DNA of 11,238 nucleotides from Candidatus Dadabacteria bacterium RIFCSPHIGHO2_12_FULL_53_21 (GTDB taxonomy: Bacteria > Desulfobacterota_D > UBA1144 > Nemesobacterales > UBA2774): positions 4,388 to 15,625 of the forward strand of contig MFCJ01000157.1 in the NCBI GenBank assembly GCA_001775255.1, written 5' to 3'. The position numbers and the translations under genes are program-made. Every line of letters starts with the position of its first letter. Position 1 is the first letter of the stretch. Below, in pieces: positions 1-6,414 of the stretch. A model generated the notes under the pieces. It was not told the origin of the DNA, ran no database searches, and saw only the letters and a program-made list of their open reading frames with translations.

Positions 1-864
1 GGCGCCGATATTGAGCACAAGGACCGAGGTATAGCTCGCGGGCTTTTCGTCTACCTTTAAACCCGCCATCTGAAGGGCTTTGTTGAGCGGGAGCGTCGAA
101 ACCAGATTTTCGTATTTCGCACCGGAGCCGTCCGAAAATAGAACCTCTTTTTTCCTGACGTTTATTCTCGCAACGTGCTTTTCGTAATGGACGTCGCTCT
201 TTCTCGCCATCCTCTGTGCGAGCGTATTCAGCCCCTCTCTGGGATAAACGTACGTGACGTTATACCCGACGACCGGGGGAGGCGCTTTATCGATCGCGCC
301 CTGTAAAGCGACCGTGAGGTTGACGGGCGATTTATAGGAATCCTGGGGGGCGATCCTGGTCCACAAGCCCGCAGTGTAGAGCTCATGAAAAGGGGCGAAA
401 AAGAGCTCGAGGAGAGTTTTTCCGAAGCTCATCTCGAGCCAGTCAGCCATGGTCTTGGGTGTGCCATCGGGTGCGTTTATTATCTCGTTTATCGCTTTCG
501 TAGCAATGTCCTTTCCGAGGAAGCTCAGATGGTTCTGTATCGGGTAGGGGACATAGAGGTTCTGCTTGCTGAAGTAAACCGACGACTTCCTCTTGTACGA
601 TTTCACCGGGACTACTGACTTGATAAAATGGAGCACAGCCGGGTCGCCGCCGAATATCCAGTGCCCTCCTCCGATCTCGAACCGGTATGCTTCTTCGTCC
701 TCGGGAGATTTGAATTGACGATCCCCGCTACCGGGAGCGAGATAATAAGACGAGCATATACCCCCCGGTACGGATTCAGACTCATAAACGGGAAGGCCAG
801 ACACCATGCCCGCCGCCAATCCCGTAATTCCTCCCCCGAGTATTAAGTTCTTGGAATTTTTCAC
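1..864 (-). CDS. FAD-dependent oxidoreductase, amine oxidase/protoporphyrinogen oxidase-like (3' end outside window)
   Basis: Reading from a GTG at 864 the frame stays open for 288 codons to the window edge, so the C-terminal part is missing. The N-terminus has a dinucleotide-binding Rossmann motif, GGGITG at residues 10-15, after a hydrophobic strand. An acidic residue (E28) ends the second strand where FAD ribose is usually bound, and GG (34-35) and a second glycine patch, FEIGGGHW at 62-69, follow. This order is typical of the NAD(P)-binding-8/amino-oxidase superfamily, which includes protoporphyrinogen oxidase, phytoene desaturase and UDP-galactopyranose mutase relatives. The aromatic segment around residues 150-170 (FFAPFHELYTAGLW) recalls the members found in polysaccharide gene clusters, so a sugar or lipid substrate is possible; this is inference. 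AAGGAG lies 13 bases before the GTG, a long spacing, and no ATG occurs in frame before the upstream stop. The gene follows the hydantoinase-like gene on the same strand after 131 bases. Confidence 0.8.
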   Translation of the reverse strand, partial: MKNSKNLILGGGITGLAAGMVSGLPVYESESVPGGICSSYYLAPGSGDRQFKSPEDEEAYRFEIGGGHWIFGGDPAVLHFIKSVVPVKSYKRKSSVYFSKQNLYVPYPIQNHLSFLGKDIATKAINEIINAPDGTPKTMADWLEMSFGKTLLELFFAPFHELYTAGLWTRIAPQDSYKSPVNLTVALQGAIDKAPPPVVGYNVTYVYPREGLNTLAQRMARKSDVHYEKHVARINVRKKEVLFSDGSGAKYENLVSTLPLNKALQMAGLKVDEKPASYTSVLVLNIGA

Positions 865-995
865 GTTATTAAGGCCACTCCTTTTATTTTAATGAACCTC
901 TATACTTACACATCAGCGGTAAAAATCAATGCTCTGCCGTGTTTTGCCGCGCTCTTTTTTATTGGGTGTTTGAATCCCCCTACCGGCATAGTCCG

Positions 996-2954
996 TCAGC
1001 GTTTTGCGATTATACTGCCCCAGCCGTCCACCTCGCACCTGTAACCCGGCGTGATAAAAAGTGTGGACGTATCCTCAAACACCAGCGCAGGCCCCGAGAA
1101 TTTGAACCCCGGATAGAAGCTATCCCTCTCGAACGCGGCTACCCTGATCCCCTTTCCCCCGAATACGACGTCATGTTTAACGGACGTGACGACAGATTTT
1201 CTTTTTTCCAGCGGAGGGAGCTCGAGGCTCCTCCTTTGTGCGATAGCCCTTACCCTGAGTGTAACGACCTCCACGTCGTTTCCGGGCTTCTTGTATCCGT
1301 ACATTTTTTCATGGGCACGGTGGAATTCCTTAATGAAATCCTTCCTGTATGGAATCGTAATCTCGTGCGCCTGCCCCCTGTAGCGTGCATCGAGGAACCG
1401 TTCGAATTTTATTCTGGAGCCGATGAAATCAGCCGCTGCCCTTTCCTCGAGCCCCCGGAAGCTCTCCTCAATCTTCACTCTATCTGCTTTTTTCCCGCCC
1501 AGGAATACAGTAAGGCCGAAATCCTTAAACGTATCCGCCATAAGCATCCCCAACGCCGAAAGTACGCCCGGGTCTCTCGGGAAAATAACGGTCTTTATTT
1601 CCATACCGCCCGCGAGCTCGCACGCGTGGAGCCCGCCTGCCCCTCCGAAGGAAAGGAGCGCGAAGTCCCTCGGGTCATAGCCCTTCCCTACCGAAATCAC
1701 TCGTAGAGCCCTCTCCATATTTGCATTCGCCACCCTTATTATTCCCTCCGAAAGCTCCGGGATTGAGAGACCGAACTTTTTCGCGAGGACGCCCAGAGAG
1801 GCCCTCGATTTTTCAGGGCTGATCTTCATCCTCCCGCCTAGAAAGCGGTCGGGATTGATTCTGCCCAGTACCAGATTGGCATCGGTTACTGCGGGGTCGA
1901 GGCCCTTCCCGTAACACGCAGGACCGGGGTCAGCACCCGCGCTCCGCGGCCCTACCTTCAATGCGCCCCCGGGATCCATATGCGCGATCGACCCGCCGCC
2001 CGCCCCAATGGTCGTCACATCTATCATGGGTATTTTCAGCGGAATCCCGTCTATGCTTGTTTCGGTGCTGAATCTCAAGCCGCCGTCGCAGAGAGCGACG
2101 TCCGTTGAGGTGCCGCCCATGTCGTAGGTAATTACCTTTCCGTAACCCGTCAGCCGGGATATATTAAAAGCCCCTACTACCCCGCCGGCTGGCCCTGAAA
2201 GAAGAATCCTGACCGGCTCGTCCCCGGCCTGTTCCGGGGTGGTGACCCCGCCGCTCGACTGCATGACCGATATCCTGTGACCAGCCCCTCCGCGGGAGGA
2301 AAATCTCCTGGAAAGCGCGCTCATGTATGATTTCACCTTCGGGAGCAGATAGGCGTTGGCGACGACGGTGGAGGTCCTCTCGTATTCCCTGAATTCGGGC
2401 AGGAGCCGGGAAGACATCGAGACCGGAACCCCGAGGGCATTCAAGTACTGCGCCGCTATATTTTCATTTCCGGGATTTCTGTATGAGTGAAGAAAGGAAA
2501 CCGCTATACCTTCGGGTTTAATTCTTTTCAGCCTCGAGAGCAATCTTTCGAGATCAGTCCGCTTTATCTTTTTTAGTATCTCACCGCTAAACGAGGTGCG
2601 CTCCGCTATTCCTACCCTGAGTTCCTTTTCCACGAGCGGCTTGGGAGCGTCCCAAAATATGTTATAAAGCTCCCCTCTATTCTGTCTCCCAATCTCTATC
2701 ACGTCTTCAAAGCCCTCTGTCGTTACGAGGGCAATGCGCGACCCCTTCCGCTCGAGGAGGGCGTTCGTAGCGACAGTTGTCCCGTGAACTATATCCGCAT
2801 CGGCAAAACGTCCGCCGAGTACTTGACTCAGACCGGAAATTATCGCAACCGAGGGGTCATCCGGGGTGGATAGGACTTTATGTGTAAGAAGATTCCCGCC
2901 GTCGTAGAAGACAAAATCCGTGAATGTCCCGCCGGTATCTATTCCTATCCTCAT
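996..2954 (-). CDS. Hydantoinase A / 5-oxoprolinase family protein (HyuA-like)
   Basis: A 652-residue member of the HyuA/5-oxoprolinase/acetone carboxylase beta-subunit family, whose actin-like ATPase fold phosphorylates a cyclic amide or ketone-type substrate. The first phosphate motif DTGGTFTDF is at 6-14 and HGTTVATNALLERKG at 57-71. SGPAGGVVGA lies at 253-262, the second phosphate motif TYDMGGTSTDVAL at 276-288, and IGAGGGSIA at 316-324. RSAGADPGPACYG (337-349) and LSFGGAGGLHA (434-444) follow, and the family's C-terminal beta domain ends in GPALVFEDTSTLFITPG. All ATP-site motifs are intact and the length is usual. The start is put at the ATG giving MRIGIDTGG, as in relatives; a GTG six codons upstream (2972) is possible. 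The expected partner HyuB is not in the window: omega lies upstream and an FAD enzyme downstream. The substrate cannot be assigned (hydantoin, 5-oxoproline and ketone carboxylation are all known in the family). Confidence 0.9.
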   Translation of the reverse strand: MRIGIDTGGTFTDFVFYDGGNLLTHKVLSTPDDPSVAIISGLSQVLGGRFADADIVHGTTVATNALLERKGSRIALVTTEGFEDVIEIGRQNRGELYNIFWDAPKPLVEKELRVGIAERTSFSGEILKKIKRTDLERLLSRLKRIKPEGIAVSFLHSYRNPGNENIAAQYLNALGVPVSMSSRLLPEFREYERTSTVVANAYLLPKVKSYMSALSRRFSSRGGAGHRISVMQSSGGVTTPEQAGDEPVRILLSGPAGGVVGAFNISRLTGYGKVITYDMGGTSTDVALCDGGLRFSTETSIDGIPLKIPMIDVTTIGAGGGSIAHMDPGGALKVGPRSAGADPGPACYGKGLDPAVTDANLVLGRINPDRFLGGRMKISPEKSRASLGVLAKKFGLSIPELSEGIIRVANANMERALRVISVGKGYDPRDFALLSFGGAGGLHACELAGGMEIKTVIFPRDPGVLSALGMLMADTFKDFGLTVFLGGKKADRVKIEESFRGLEERAAADFIGSRIKFERFLDARYRGQAHEITIPYRKDFIKEFHRAHEKMYGYKKPGNDVEVVTLRVRAIAQRRSLELPPLEKRKSVVTSVKHDVVFGGKGIRVAAFERDSFYPGFKFSGPALVFEDTSTLFITPGYRCEVDGWGSIIAKR

Positions 2955-3116
2955 CGTCCGGACCCATCTCACCGTATGATAAAGCGTTTGAAAACATATA
3001 CCACCAATCTGGAAACAGCAATTAGTGATGAGGGAGACCCAGGATTGAAAATACCGAGCGGGGCTGACCTCCCTCCAGCTGCAGGTTTTATGAAGGGCTG
3101 TTTACGGTGCCTGGCT

Positions 3117-3326
3117 CTAGTATTGGTCCTGTCCGACAGGGTAGATGACTCTTACTTTTTCTTCGGCAATTTCCCTGAGCGAAGTTACTACTTCCTTGTT
3201 GTCGGTCTCTTCCGAGAGAGGCATGGCCCCCTTTACAAGGAGTTTGGCTCTCTTCATCGCAGCTACTGACAGGGCAAACCTGTTTACGACCTTCTCAAGA
3301 CAATCTTCTATTGTTACTCTCGCCAT
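3117..3326 (-). CDS. rpoZ: DNA-directed RNA polymerase subunit omega
   Basis: A 69-residue protein starting MARVTIEDCLEKVVNRFALS, the hallmark opening of bacterial omega, followed by the conserved basic helix AAMKRAKLL and a later helix with VTSLREIAEEKV (usually VxALREIAxGKI). Omega binds the beta-prime subunit and helps fold and assemble core RNA polymerase. The length is at the short end for the family, with no C-terminal extension beyond YPVGQDQY. The start is supported by GGGGGT nine bases before the ATG. The more usual gmk and coaBC neighbours are absent. Here rpoZ is divergent from hisIE and followed 162 bases later by the hydantoinase-like gene on the same strand. A good sigma70-type promoter lies about 45 bases upstream. 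Confidence 0.93.
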   Translation of the reverse strand: MARVTIEDCLEKVVNRFALSVAAMKRAKLLVKGAMPLSEETDNKEVVTSLREIAEEKVRVIYPVGQDQY

Positions 3327-3359
3327 CTGAAAACACCCCCTATGGGAAACATCACCGGA

Positions 3360-3388
3360 TTGAGTATATAAATATATGTAATTAAAAT
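3360..3388 (+). promoter_or_regulatory. Candidate sigma70-type promoter for hisIE
   Basis: TTGAGT (3360-3365), a 17-base spacer and TAAAAT (3383-3388) match the sigma70 consensus at four and five of six positions, in a very AT-rich stretch between the divergent rpoZ and hisIE genes. It would give a leader of roughly 60 bases that contains the palindrome at 3431-3442. Confidence 0.45.
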
Positions 3389-3399
3389 AAGGATGTAAA
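3371..3399 (-). promoter_or_regulatory. Candidate sigma70-type promoter for rpoZ
   Basis: On the minus strand TTTACA (3394-3399) is followed after exactly 17 bases by TATATT (3371-3376). Each box matches the sigma70 consensus at five of six positions. The -10 box lies about 45 bases upstream of the rpoZ ATG. It overlaps the hisIE promoter candidate on the other strand. Confidence 0.55.
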
Positions 3400-3430
3400 G
3401 CCGGCCCCCTCGGAAATCAGCCGGTAATTG

Positions 3431-3442
3431 GTTAATATTAAC
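3431..3442. promoter_or_regulatory. Perfect 12-bp palindrome in the hisIE leader (possible operator)
   Basis: GTTAATATTAAC reads the same on both strands. It ends five bases before the GGAGG ribosome binding site (3448-3452) of hisIE and lies downstream of the predicted promoter. A dimeric repressor bound here could block transcription of hisIE. The site matches no bacterial operator that I can name with confidence, and in AT-rich DNA it may be chance. Confidence 0.3.
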
Positions 3443-3458
3443 GGGTCGGAGGCAAAAA

Positions 3459-4124
3459 ATGGATTTGGACGAAATTAAATACAATGAGAGCGGGCTCGTG
3501 CCCGTCATAGTTCAGGATGCGGAAAACGGCCAGGTGCTCATGTTCGCTTACGCTAATAAGGAATCGCTCCGGAAGACGATGGAGACTGGACGCACGCATT
3601 TCTGGAGCAGGTCCAGACAAAAGCTATGGATGAAGGGAGAGGAGTCCGGAAACGTGCAGGAGGTTGTGGACATGTTCTTCGACTGTGACAGCGACACGGT
3701 CCTCGTCCTCGTCAGGCAGACGGGGGTCGCCTGCCACACGGGCAGGAGAAGCTGTTTCTTTGTCTCCGTCGAAGGGAACGAAAAGAGCTCGCCTTCGTTC
3801 GGGTCCGAAAGCGGGGACAGGACGCTCGATGAAGTCTTCAGGGTAATCGAGGACAGGAAGAGAAACCCCCGCGAAGGCTCCTACGTCAGCGGCCTCTTCG
3901 AAAAAGGGGTCGATAAAATACTGAAAAAAATCGGCGAGGAGGCGGGAGAGACTATAATCGGGGCCAAGAACGGGGATAGGGACGAAATAGTGTATGAAAC
4001 AGCAGACCTGTGGTTCCACTCGCTCATCGCGCTTTCTTATTTCGGTATAACCCCGGAGGACATTTACCGCGAACTCGGCAAGAGATTCGGGAAACCCAGG
4101 GAGTCATACCGAAACAAGAGTTAA
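3459..4124 (+). CDS. hisIE: Bifunctional phosphoribosyl-AMP cyclohydrolase / phosphoribosyl-ATP pyrophosphatase
   Basis: This 221-residue cytoplasmic enzyme carries out steps two and three of histidine biosynthesis: hydrolysis of phosphoribosyl-ATP to phosphoribosyl-AMP, then opening of the purine ring. The HisI domain covers about residues 10-105. It shows WSRSRQKLWMKGEESGN (49-65), the metal site DCDSD (75-79), and the zinc cysteines C76, C92 and C99 within TGVACHTGRRSCFF. After a short linker (about 106-120) comes the HisE domain with LFEKGVDKILKKIGEEAGE (146-164) and the acidic helix EIVYETADLWFH (176-187), which bind magnesium and the triphosphate. Both active sites look complete and the length is normal for a fusion. 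The start is fixed by GGAGG (3448-3452) six bases before the ATG. No other his gene is nearby, so it is separate from any his operon. It converges on the sulfotransferase fragment, with 15 bases between the stop codons. Confidence 0.95.
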   Translation: MDLDEIKYNESGLVPVIVQDAENGQVLMFAYANKESLRKTMETGRTHFWSRSRQKLWMKGEESGNVQEVVDMFFDCDSDTVLVLVRQTGVACHTGRRSCFFVSVEGNEKSSPSFGSESGDRTLDEVFRVIEDRKRNPREGSYVSGLFEKGVDKILKKIGEEAGETIIGAKNGDRDEIVYETADLWFHSLIALSYFGITPEDIYRELGKRFGKPRESYRNKS

Positions 4125-4139
4125 TAAAGAAGCCCGCTC

Positions 4140-4940
4140 TTAAGGATAGAGACTAGGCAATCTTTCCGATCTGTAAGTAGTCCAGCCGTTTGCCGTTTCA
4201 GGCGTCGTATCGACTATTGAAAGTTCGAATACCTTTTCGCCGGGCGTCGTGTGCGTGACTTCTATTAGATAAACCGAAGTCTTTGACGTGGGGATACTGT
4301 CTGAAGGTATGCCTTCCGCATCCGTTGTGACTCCGCCGTGTGTTATGAGCACGTTTCCAGTGAGCGGCTGCGTATCGGCATCTCCTATGAACGGGGCATA
4401 ACGTACCGGATCGTCAAATTCTCCGAATTCCCAGACTTGAGTAACCTCTTTGGTGTCTTCGTTTATAGAATACTCGACTGCACGGCTGAAATTCTCCGTC
4501 GCCGGCAATTTCGGATCAAAAGGCGTCGCCTTGTAGTTGCCGTTGTCATAAAGCACAATAGTTCCTTCATCCGTAATTTCCGGCGCATGCTGATGGTACT
4601 GGAACAGGAAATCATCCCCTACGGGGTTCAGCAAAAAACTGCCGAACTGAACCGGGTCCCAATTGTCATGGGTCCCCAGTATCCAGACTATTTGACCCGT
4701 CTCCCTGCTAAACTTTACGACCGCATCCTGATGACGCAGAGACGCGATTATAGAATTATCCGACGGGTCGTGTATAACAGCATTACCGTGAGCCCAATCC
4801 CTGGTCCCTTGTTCGAACTCAGGAAACGTAGTGTTCCAGAAGCCACCGAGAGAATCGTATCCGATCTTATAAGGGTCGAGGAGATCGAGCAGCGACCATT
4901 GGTTGATTATCGTGCCGTCGGCGGGAGAGAACTCCACCAC
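4140..4940 (-). CDS. Aryl-sulfate sulfotransferase, C-terminal half only (N-terminally truncated, probable pseudogene)
   Basis: The 266 residues read from a GTG at 4940 resemble the C-terminal part of the arylsulfotransferase (ASST) family. Those periplasmic six-bladed beta-propellers move sulfate between phenolic compounds through a sulfo-histidine. Recognisable parts are RDWAHGNAV (47-55), SLRHQDAVVKFSRETGQIVW (67-86), YHQHAPEI (115-122), YDNGN (131-135), SRAVEYSIN (152-160) and NVLITHGGV (196-204). H51, H118, R153 and H201 are the likely counterparts of His252, His356, Arg374 and catalytic His436 of the E. coli enzyme, so the active-site side is kept. The family is roughly 550-600 residues, so about 200 N-terminal residues, with the first blades, are missing. 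No Shine-Dalgarno sequence precedes the GTG, and the open frame continues upstream to 5045 without an ATG. It converges with hisIE. A decaying remnant is most likely; a short exported half-propeller is the alternative. Confidence 0.7.
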   Translation of the reverse strand: MVEFSPADGTIINQWSLLDLLDPYKIGYDSLGGFWNTTFPEFEQGTRDWAHGNAVIHDPSDNSIIASLRHQDAVVKFSRETGQIVWILGTHDNWDPVQFGSFLLNPVGDDFLFQYHQHAPEITDEGTIVLYDNGNYKATPFDPKLPATENFSRAVEYSINEDTKEVTQVWEFGEFDDPVRYAPFIGDADTQPLTGNVLITHGGVTTDAEGIPSDSIPTSKTSVYLIEVTHTTPGEKVFELSIVDTTPETANGWTTYRSERLPSLYP

Positions 4941-5045
4941 AATGTCACCGACGACGACAGCCGTCTCAAGGGGTGCTGCAGGATCAGAATCGCTATTTTG
5001 TGTTTGATGCAGTAAAACTATTATTACAATAGTTATAACCGCGAT
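4941..5045 (-). other. Signal-peptide-like open stretch fused in frame to the sulfotransferase fragment, without a usual start codon
   Basis: In the frame of the sulfotransferase fragment the reading continues upstream to a TGA at 5046-5048. The 35 codons in between encode a strongly hydrophobic run (IAVITIVIIVLL), then a polar, acidic and Pro/Ala-rich linker (HQTQNSDSDPAAP), then the start of propeller sequence. That is the order of the core and after-region of a secretion signal or lipoprotein-like leader, but no ATG, GTG or TTG is in frame and there is no Cys for a lipobox. Translation would need a rare start (ATT, ATA or CTG), or the start was lost by mutation. This suggests the truncation may be an internal deletion that kept the leader rather than simple loss of the 5' end. 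Confidence 0.4.
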
Positions 5046-5067
5046 TCAAGATACAATTGGCAATTTC

Positions 5068-5214
5068 TCACCGCTTGATTTTCTGTCCGCCGGGCTCAAA
5101 GATATAGATATACCTGTAATTCGATATCCAGGCATAGAGAAAATCACCAATTGAACCTATAAAGTGTAGTACAGTTGAGTTTGATGCCCGCTGACGCATA
5201 GCCATGTCGGCCAT
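5068..5214 (-). CDS. Possible small protein of 48 residues, unknown function
   Basis: An ATG at 5214 opens a 49-codon frame ending in TGA at 5068. It is preceded by GTGGAGG with an eight-base gap, as good a ribosome binding site as those of the annotated genes. The start is 35 bases after the stop of the second zinc-ribbon gene on the same strand, so it could be the last gene of that cluster. The product starts MADMAMRQRASNS, has a central hydrophobic and aromatic part (VLHFIGSIGDFLYAWI, about residues 15-30), a tyrosine-rich strand (NYRYIYIFEP) and a basic tail (GGQKIKR). I do not recognise it. It has no cysteines and does not resemble the missing half of the sulfotransferase. A chance ORF in a decaying region remains quite possible. 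Confidence 0.3.
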   Translation of the reverse strand: MADMAMRQRASNSTVLHFIGSIGDFLYAWISNYRYIYIFEPGGQKIKR

Positions 5215-5249
5215 ACGACCGGCCTCCACCCTCTATAACTCACTGAGCA

Positions 5250-5735
5250 TCAACGATTTTTCTTCGGCCTGTCTTTTTCTTCTATGTACTCGCCCAGGAA
5301 TGTCCTGTCCCTTACGGACGGGGGGAGGTTGCCGAGGTCAGGTTTTGGCATATTCGTTGAAAGGTCGCTTGTAAAAGCGAAGCTCGATACCACTTTCTCG
5401 ACCTTCTTCGTCCCGCAAAGCGGGCACTTGAGCTTTTTCTCGTCCCCCGGCTCGTATATGAGCTCCGAGAATCGGAAATTCTTTTTCAGATTAAATAGAA
5501 CCAGCGTAGTTCCGTCATGGAGATAATAGTTCAAATCCACGGCGTCCCTGTCGCGCTTCCCGTGCTCGGCCAAGACCTCTTCCGCTTCGAGATCCAGCAC
5601 GCCGATATGGTTTATGTTGTCGTGCTTCTTCACCAGTTCCGATACCAATTTCTTAGTAACCCCTTTCTGAATCGCATTTAAGGAGTCTTCCACGTTCTTT
5701 CTGCACGGAATGCATTCATACTCGTAAAGCGGCAT
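5250..5735 (-). CDS. FmdB-like zinc-ribbon protein with a large insert between the cysteine pairs (copy 2)
   Basis: This 161-residue protein starts MPLYEYECIPC, like FmdB-family small zinc ribbons, with the first cysteine knuckle at C8 and C11. In FmdB proteins the second knuckle normally follows about 20 residues later. Here CPLCGTKKVEKVVSSFAF, which matches the second FmdB half (CPxCG, then a Val/Ser/Phe-rich strand), comes only at C104 and C107. The 92 residues between form a charged segment with probable helices (about 15-40 and 50-60) and strands (LNYYLHDGTTLVLFNL, 69-83), ending KNFRFSELIYE. After the ribbon comes a polar tail with EYIEEKDRPKKNR. No signal peptide is present. The start is supported by AGGAG ten bases before the ATG. 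It lies 23 bases downstream of its paralogue on the same strand. The function is unknown; a nucleic-acid or protein-binding role would be a guess. Confidence 0.75.
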   Translation of the reverse strand: MPLYEYECIPCRKNVEDSLNAIQKGVTKKLVSELVKKHDNINHIGVLDLEAEEVLAEHGKRDRDAVDLNYYLHDGTTLVLFNLKKNFRFSELIYEPGDEKKLKCPLCGTKKVEKVVSSFAFTSDLSTNMPKPDLGNLPPSVRDRTFLGEYIEEKDRPKKNR

Positions 5736-5758
5736 CTAATTCCCTCTCCTAGTTTTTA

Positions 5759-6262
5759 TTATCTGTTGAAATACTGATTCAAGTGCTCCTGTCCAACCCA
5801 GTCGTTCCTCATTTCCTCGTCTTTCTGCTCTTTATATTCGAGATGCCACCTGAGCTCATCTCCGCGACGGGGCGCCCTCTTGCTCTTGTCTTCGAATATC
5901 GCCTTGAAGGTCGAAAACACCCTGCGGACGTCTTTCGTCCCGCAAAGCGGACATTTCAAGTCCTTATCCTCGTCCTTCTCGTAAACGAGCGAGCTAAATC
6001 TAAAATTCTTCAGCTCCAGGTAGAGTATTTTGTTATTATCCAGCTTGTAGCGAAACCTTTTCGCGCTCCTGCTGGTGCCCCTCTCGCCGAGCGCAAAGAG
6101 CTGTTTGTTCTTATCGCCGTCCGTAACCTCTATATACAGAAAACCGGGATTCTCTTTTTTAATCTTCGCCGCGTTGGTTTTATTCAGCTTGGCGACCAGA
6201 GCGTCTATATCCCTGTTATATTTTTCAATACACTTGTCACAGTCATACTCGAATAGTGGCAT
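5759..6262 (-). CDS. FmdB-like zinc-ribbon protein with a large insert between the cysteine pairs (copy 1)
   Basis: A 167-residue paralogue of the next gene. It starts MPLFEYDCDKC (C8, C11) and has the second knuckle KCPLCGTKDVRRVFSTF with C104 and C107, exactly the same residue numbers as in the other copy. The insert differs strongly in sequence (a lysine-rich helix around 12-37, then strands FLYIEVTD, KRFRYKLD and KILYLEL) but ends in the shared block KNFRFSSLVYE. The C-terminal tail (RAPRRGDELRWHLEYKEQKD onwards) is basic, then acidic and unlike that of copy 2. The start is the ATG at 6262, not an upstream in-frame codon: GGGGAG sits seven bases before it and it gives the family N-terminus. 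It is probably the first gene of a small operon with copy 2, divergent from the crotonase-like gene. Four cysteines can bind one zinc; the role is unknown. Confidence 0.75.
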   Translation of the reverse strand: MPLFEYDCDKCIEKYNRDIDALVAKLNKTNAAKIKKENPGFLYIEVTDGDKNKQLFALGERGTSRSAKRFRYKLDNNKILYLELKNFRFSSLVYEKDEDKDLKCPLCGTKDVRRVFSTFKAIFEDKSKRAPRRGDELRWHLEYKEQKDEEMRNDWVGQEHLNQYFNR

Positions 6263-6349
6263 TTTATCACTCCCCGCTATTAATAAGCTACTAATAATAA
6301 CTAATATTTTCAAATTGCTCCAGCCCGCACTCGCTCCCGGGGCCGGAAT

Positions 6350-6377
6350 TTGACAAAGCATCCCCGGTGTCGATACT
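6350..6377 (+). promoter_or_regulatory. Candidate sigma70-type promoter for the crotonase-like gene
   Basis: A perfect TTGACA (6350-6355) is followed after 16 bases by GATACT (6372-6377, four of six matches to TATAAT). The gene's ATG is 38 bases further on. It lies in the intergenic region shared with the divergent zinc-ribbon cluster. Confidence 0.45.
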
Positions 6378-6414
6378 AAATTGTTAGTCTTTGATACCTA
6401 CTCCGGAGGCCCGC

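Noticed and set aside
865..995. Promoter for the FAD oxidoreductase gene (TTGATT ... TATAGA on the minus strand)
   Set aside because: The spacing is 19 bases and the boxes are weak, so it cannot be told from chance. Nothing else was seen in this gap.
955..995. T-arm-like string (GGGGGATTCAAACACCC on the minus strand) suggesting a tRNA
   Set aside because: The stem does not pair properly and no anticodon or acceptor arm can be built around it.
939..1706. Long plus-strand open frame opposite the hydantoinase-like gene
   Set aside because: It lies inside a gene with strong family motifs on the other strand, encodes a low-complexity basic protein with no recognisable domain, and has no ribosome binding site.
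3624..4019. Minus-strand frame of 131 codons inside hisIE
   Set aside because: It is antisense to an intact, motif-complete HisIE and has no support of its own.
4118..4145. Possible bidirectional terminator between hisIE and the sulfotransferase fragment
   Set aside because: The inverted bases around AGCCCGCT allow only a two-base loop with mismatches, and there is no T-run.
4338..5015. 225-codon plus-strand frame opposite the sulfotransferase fragment
   Set aside because: The minus strand carries clear arylsulfotransferase motifs. The plus-strand product is arginine-rich with no family features, as expected for an antisense shadow.
6263..6361. 33-residue N-terminal extension of the first zinc-ribbon protein, with a hydrophobic stretch that could pass for a signal peptide
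   Set aside because: The ATG at 6262 has a well-placed GGGGAG and gives the family N-terminus MPLFEYDC. The extension overlaps the intergenic promoter region.
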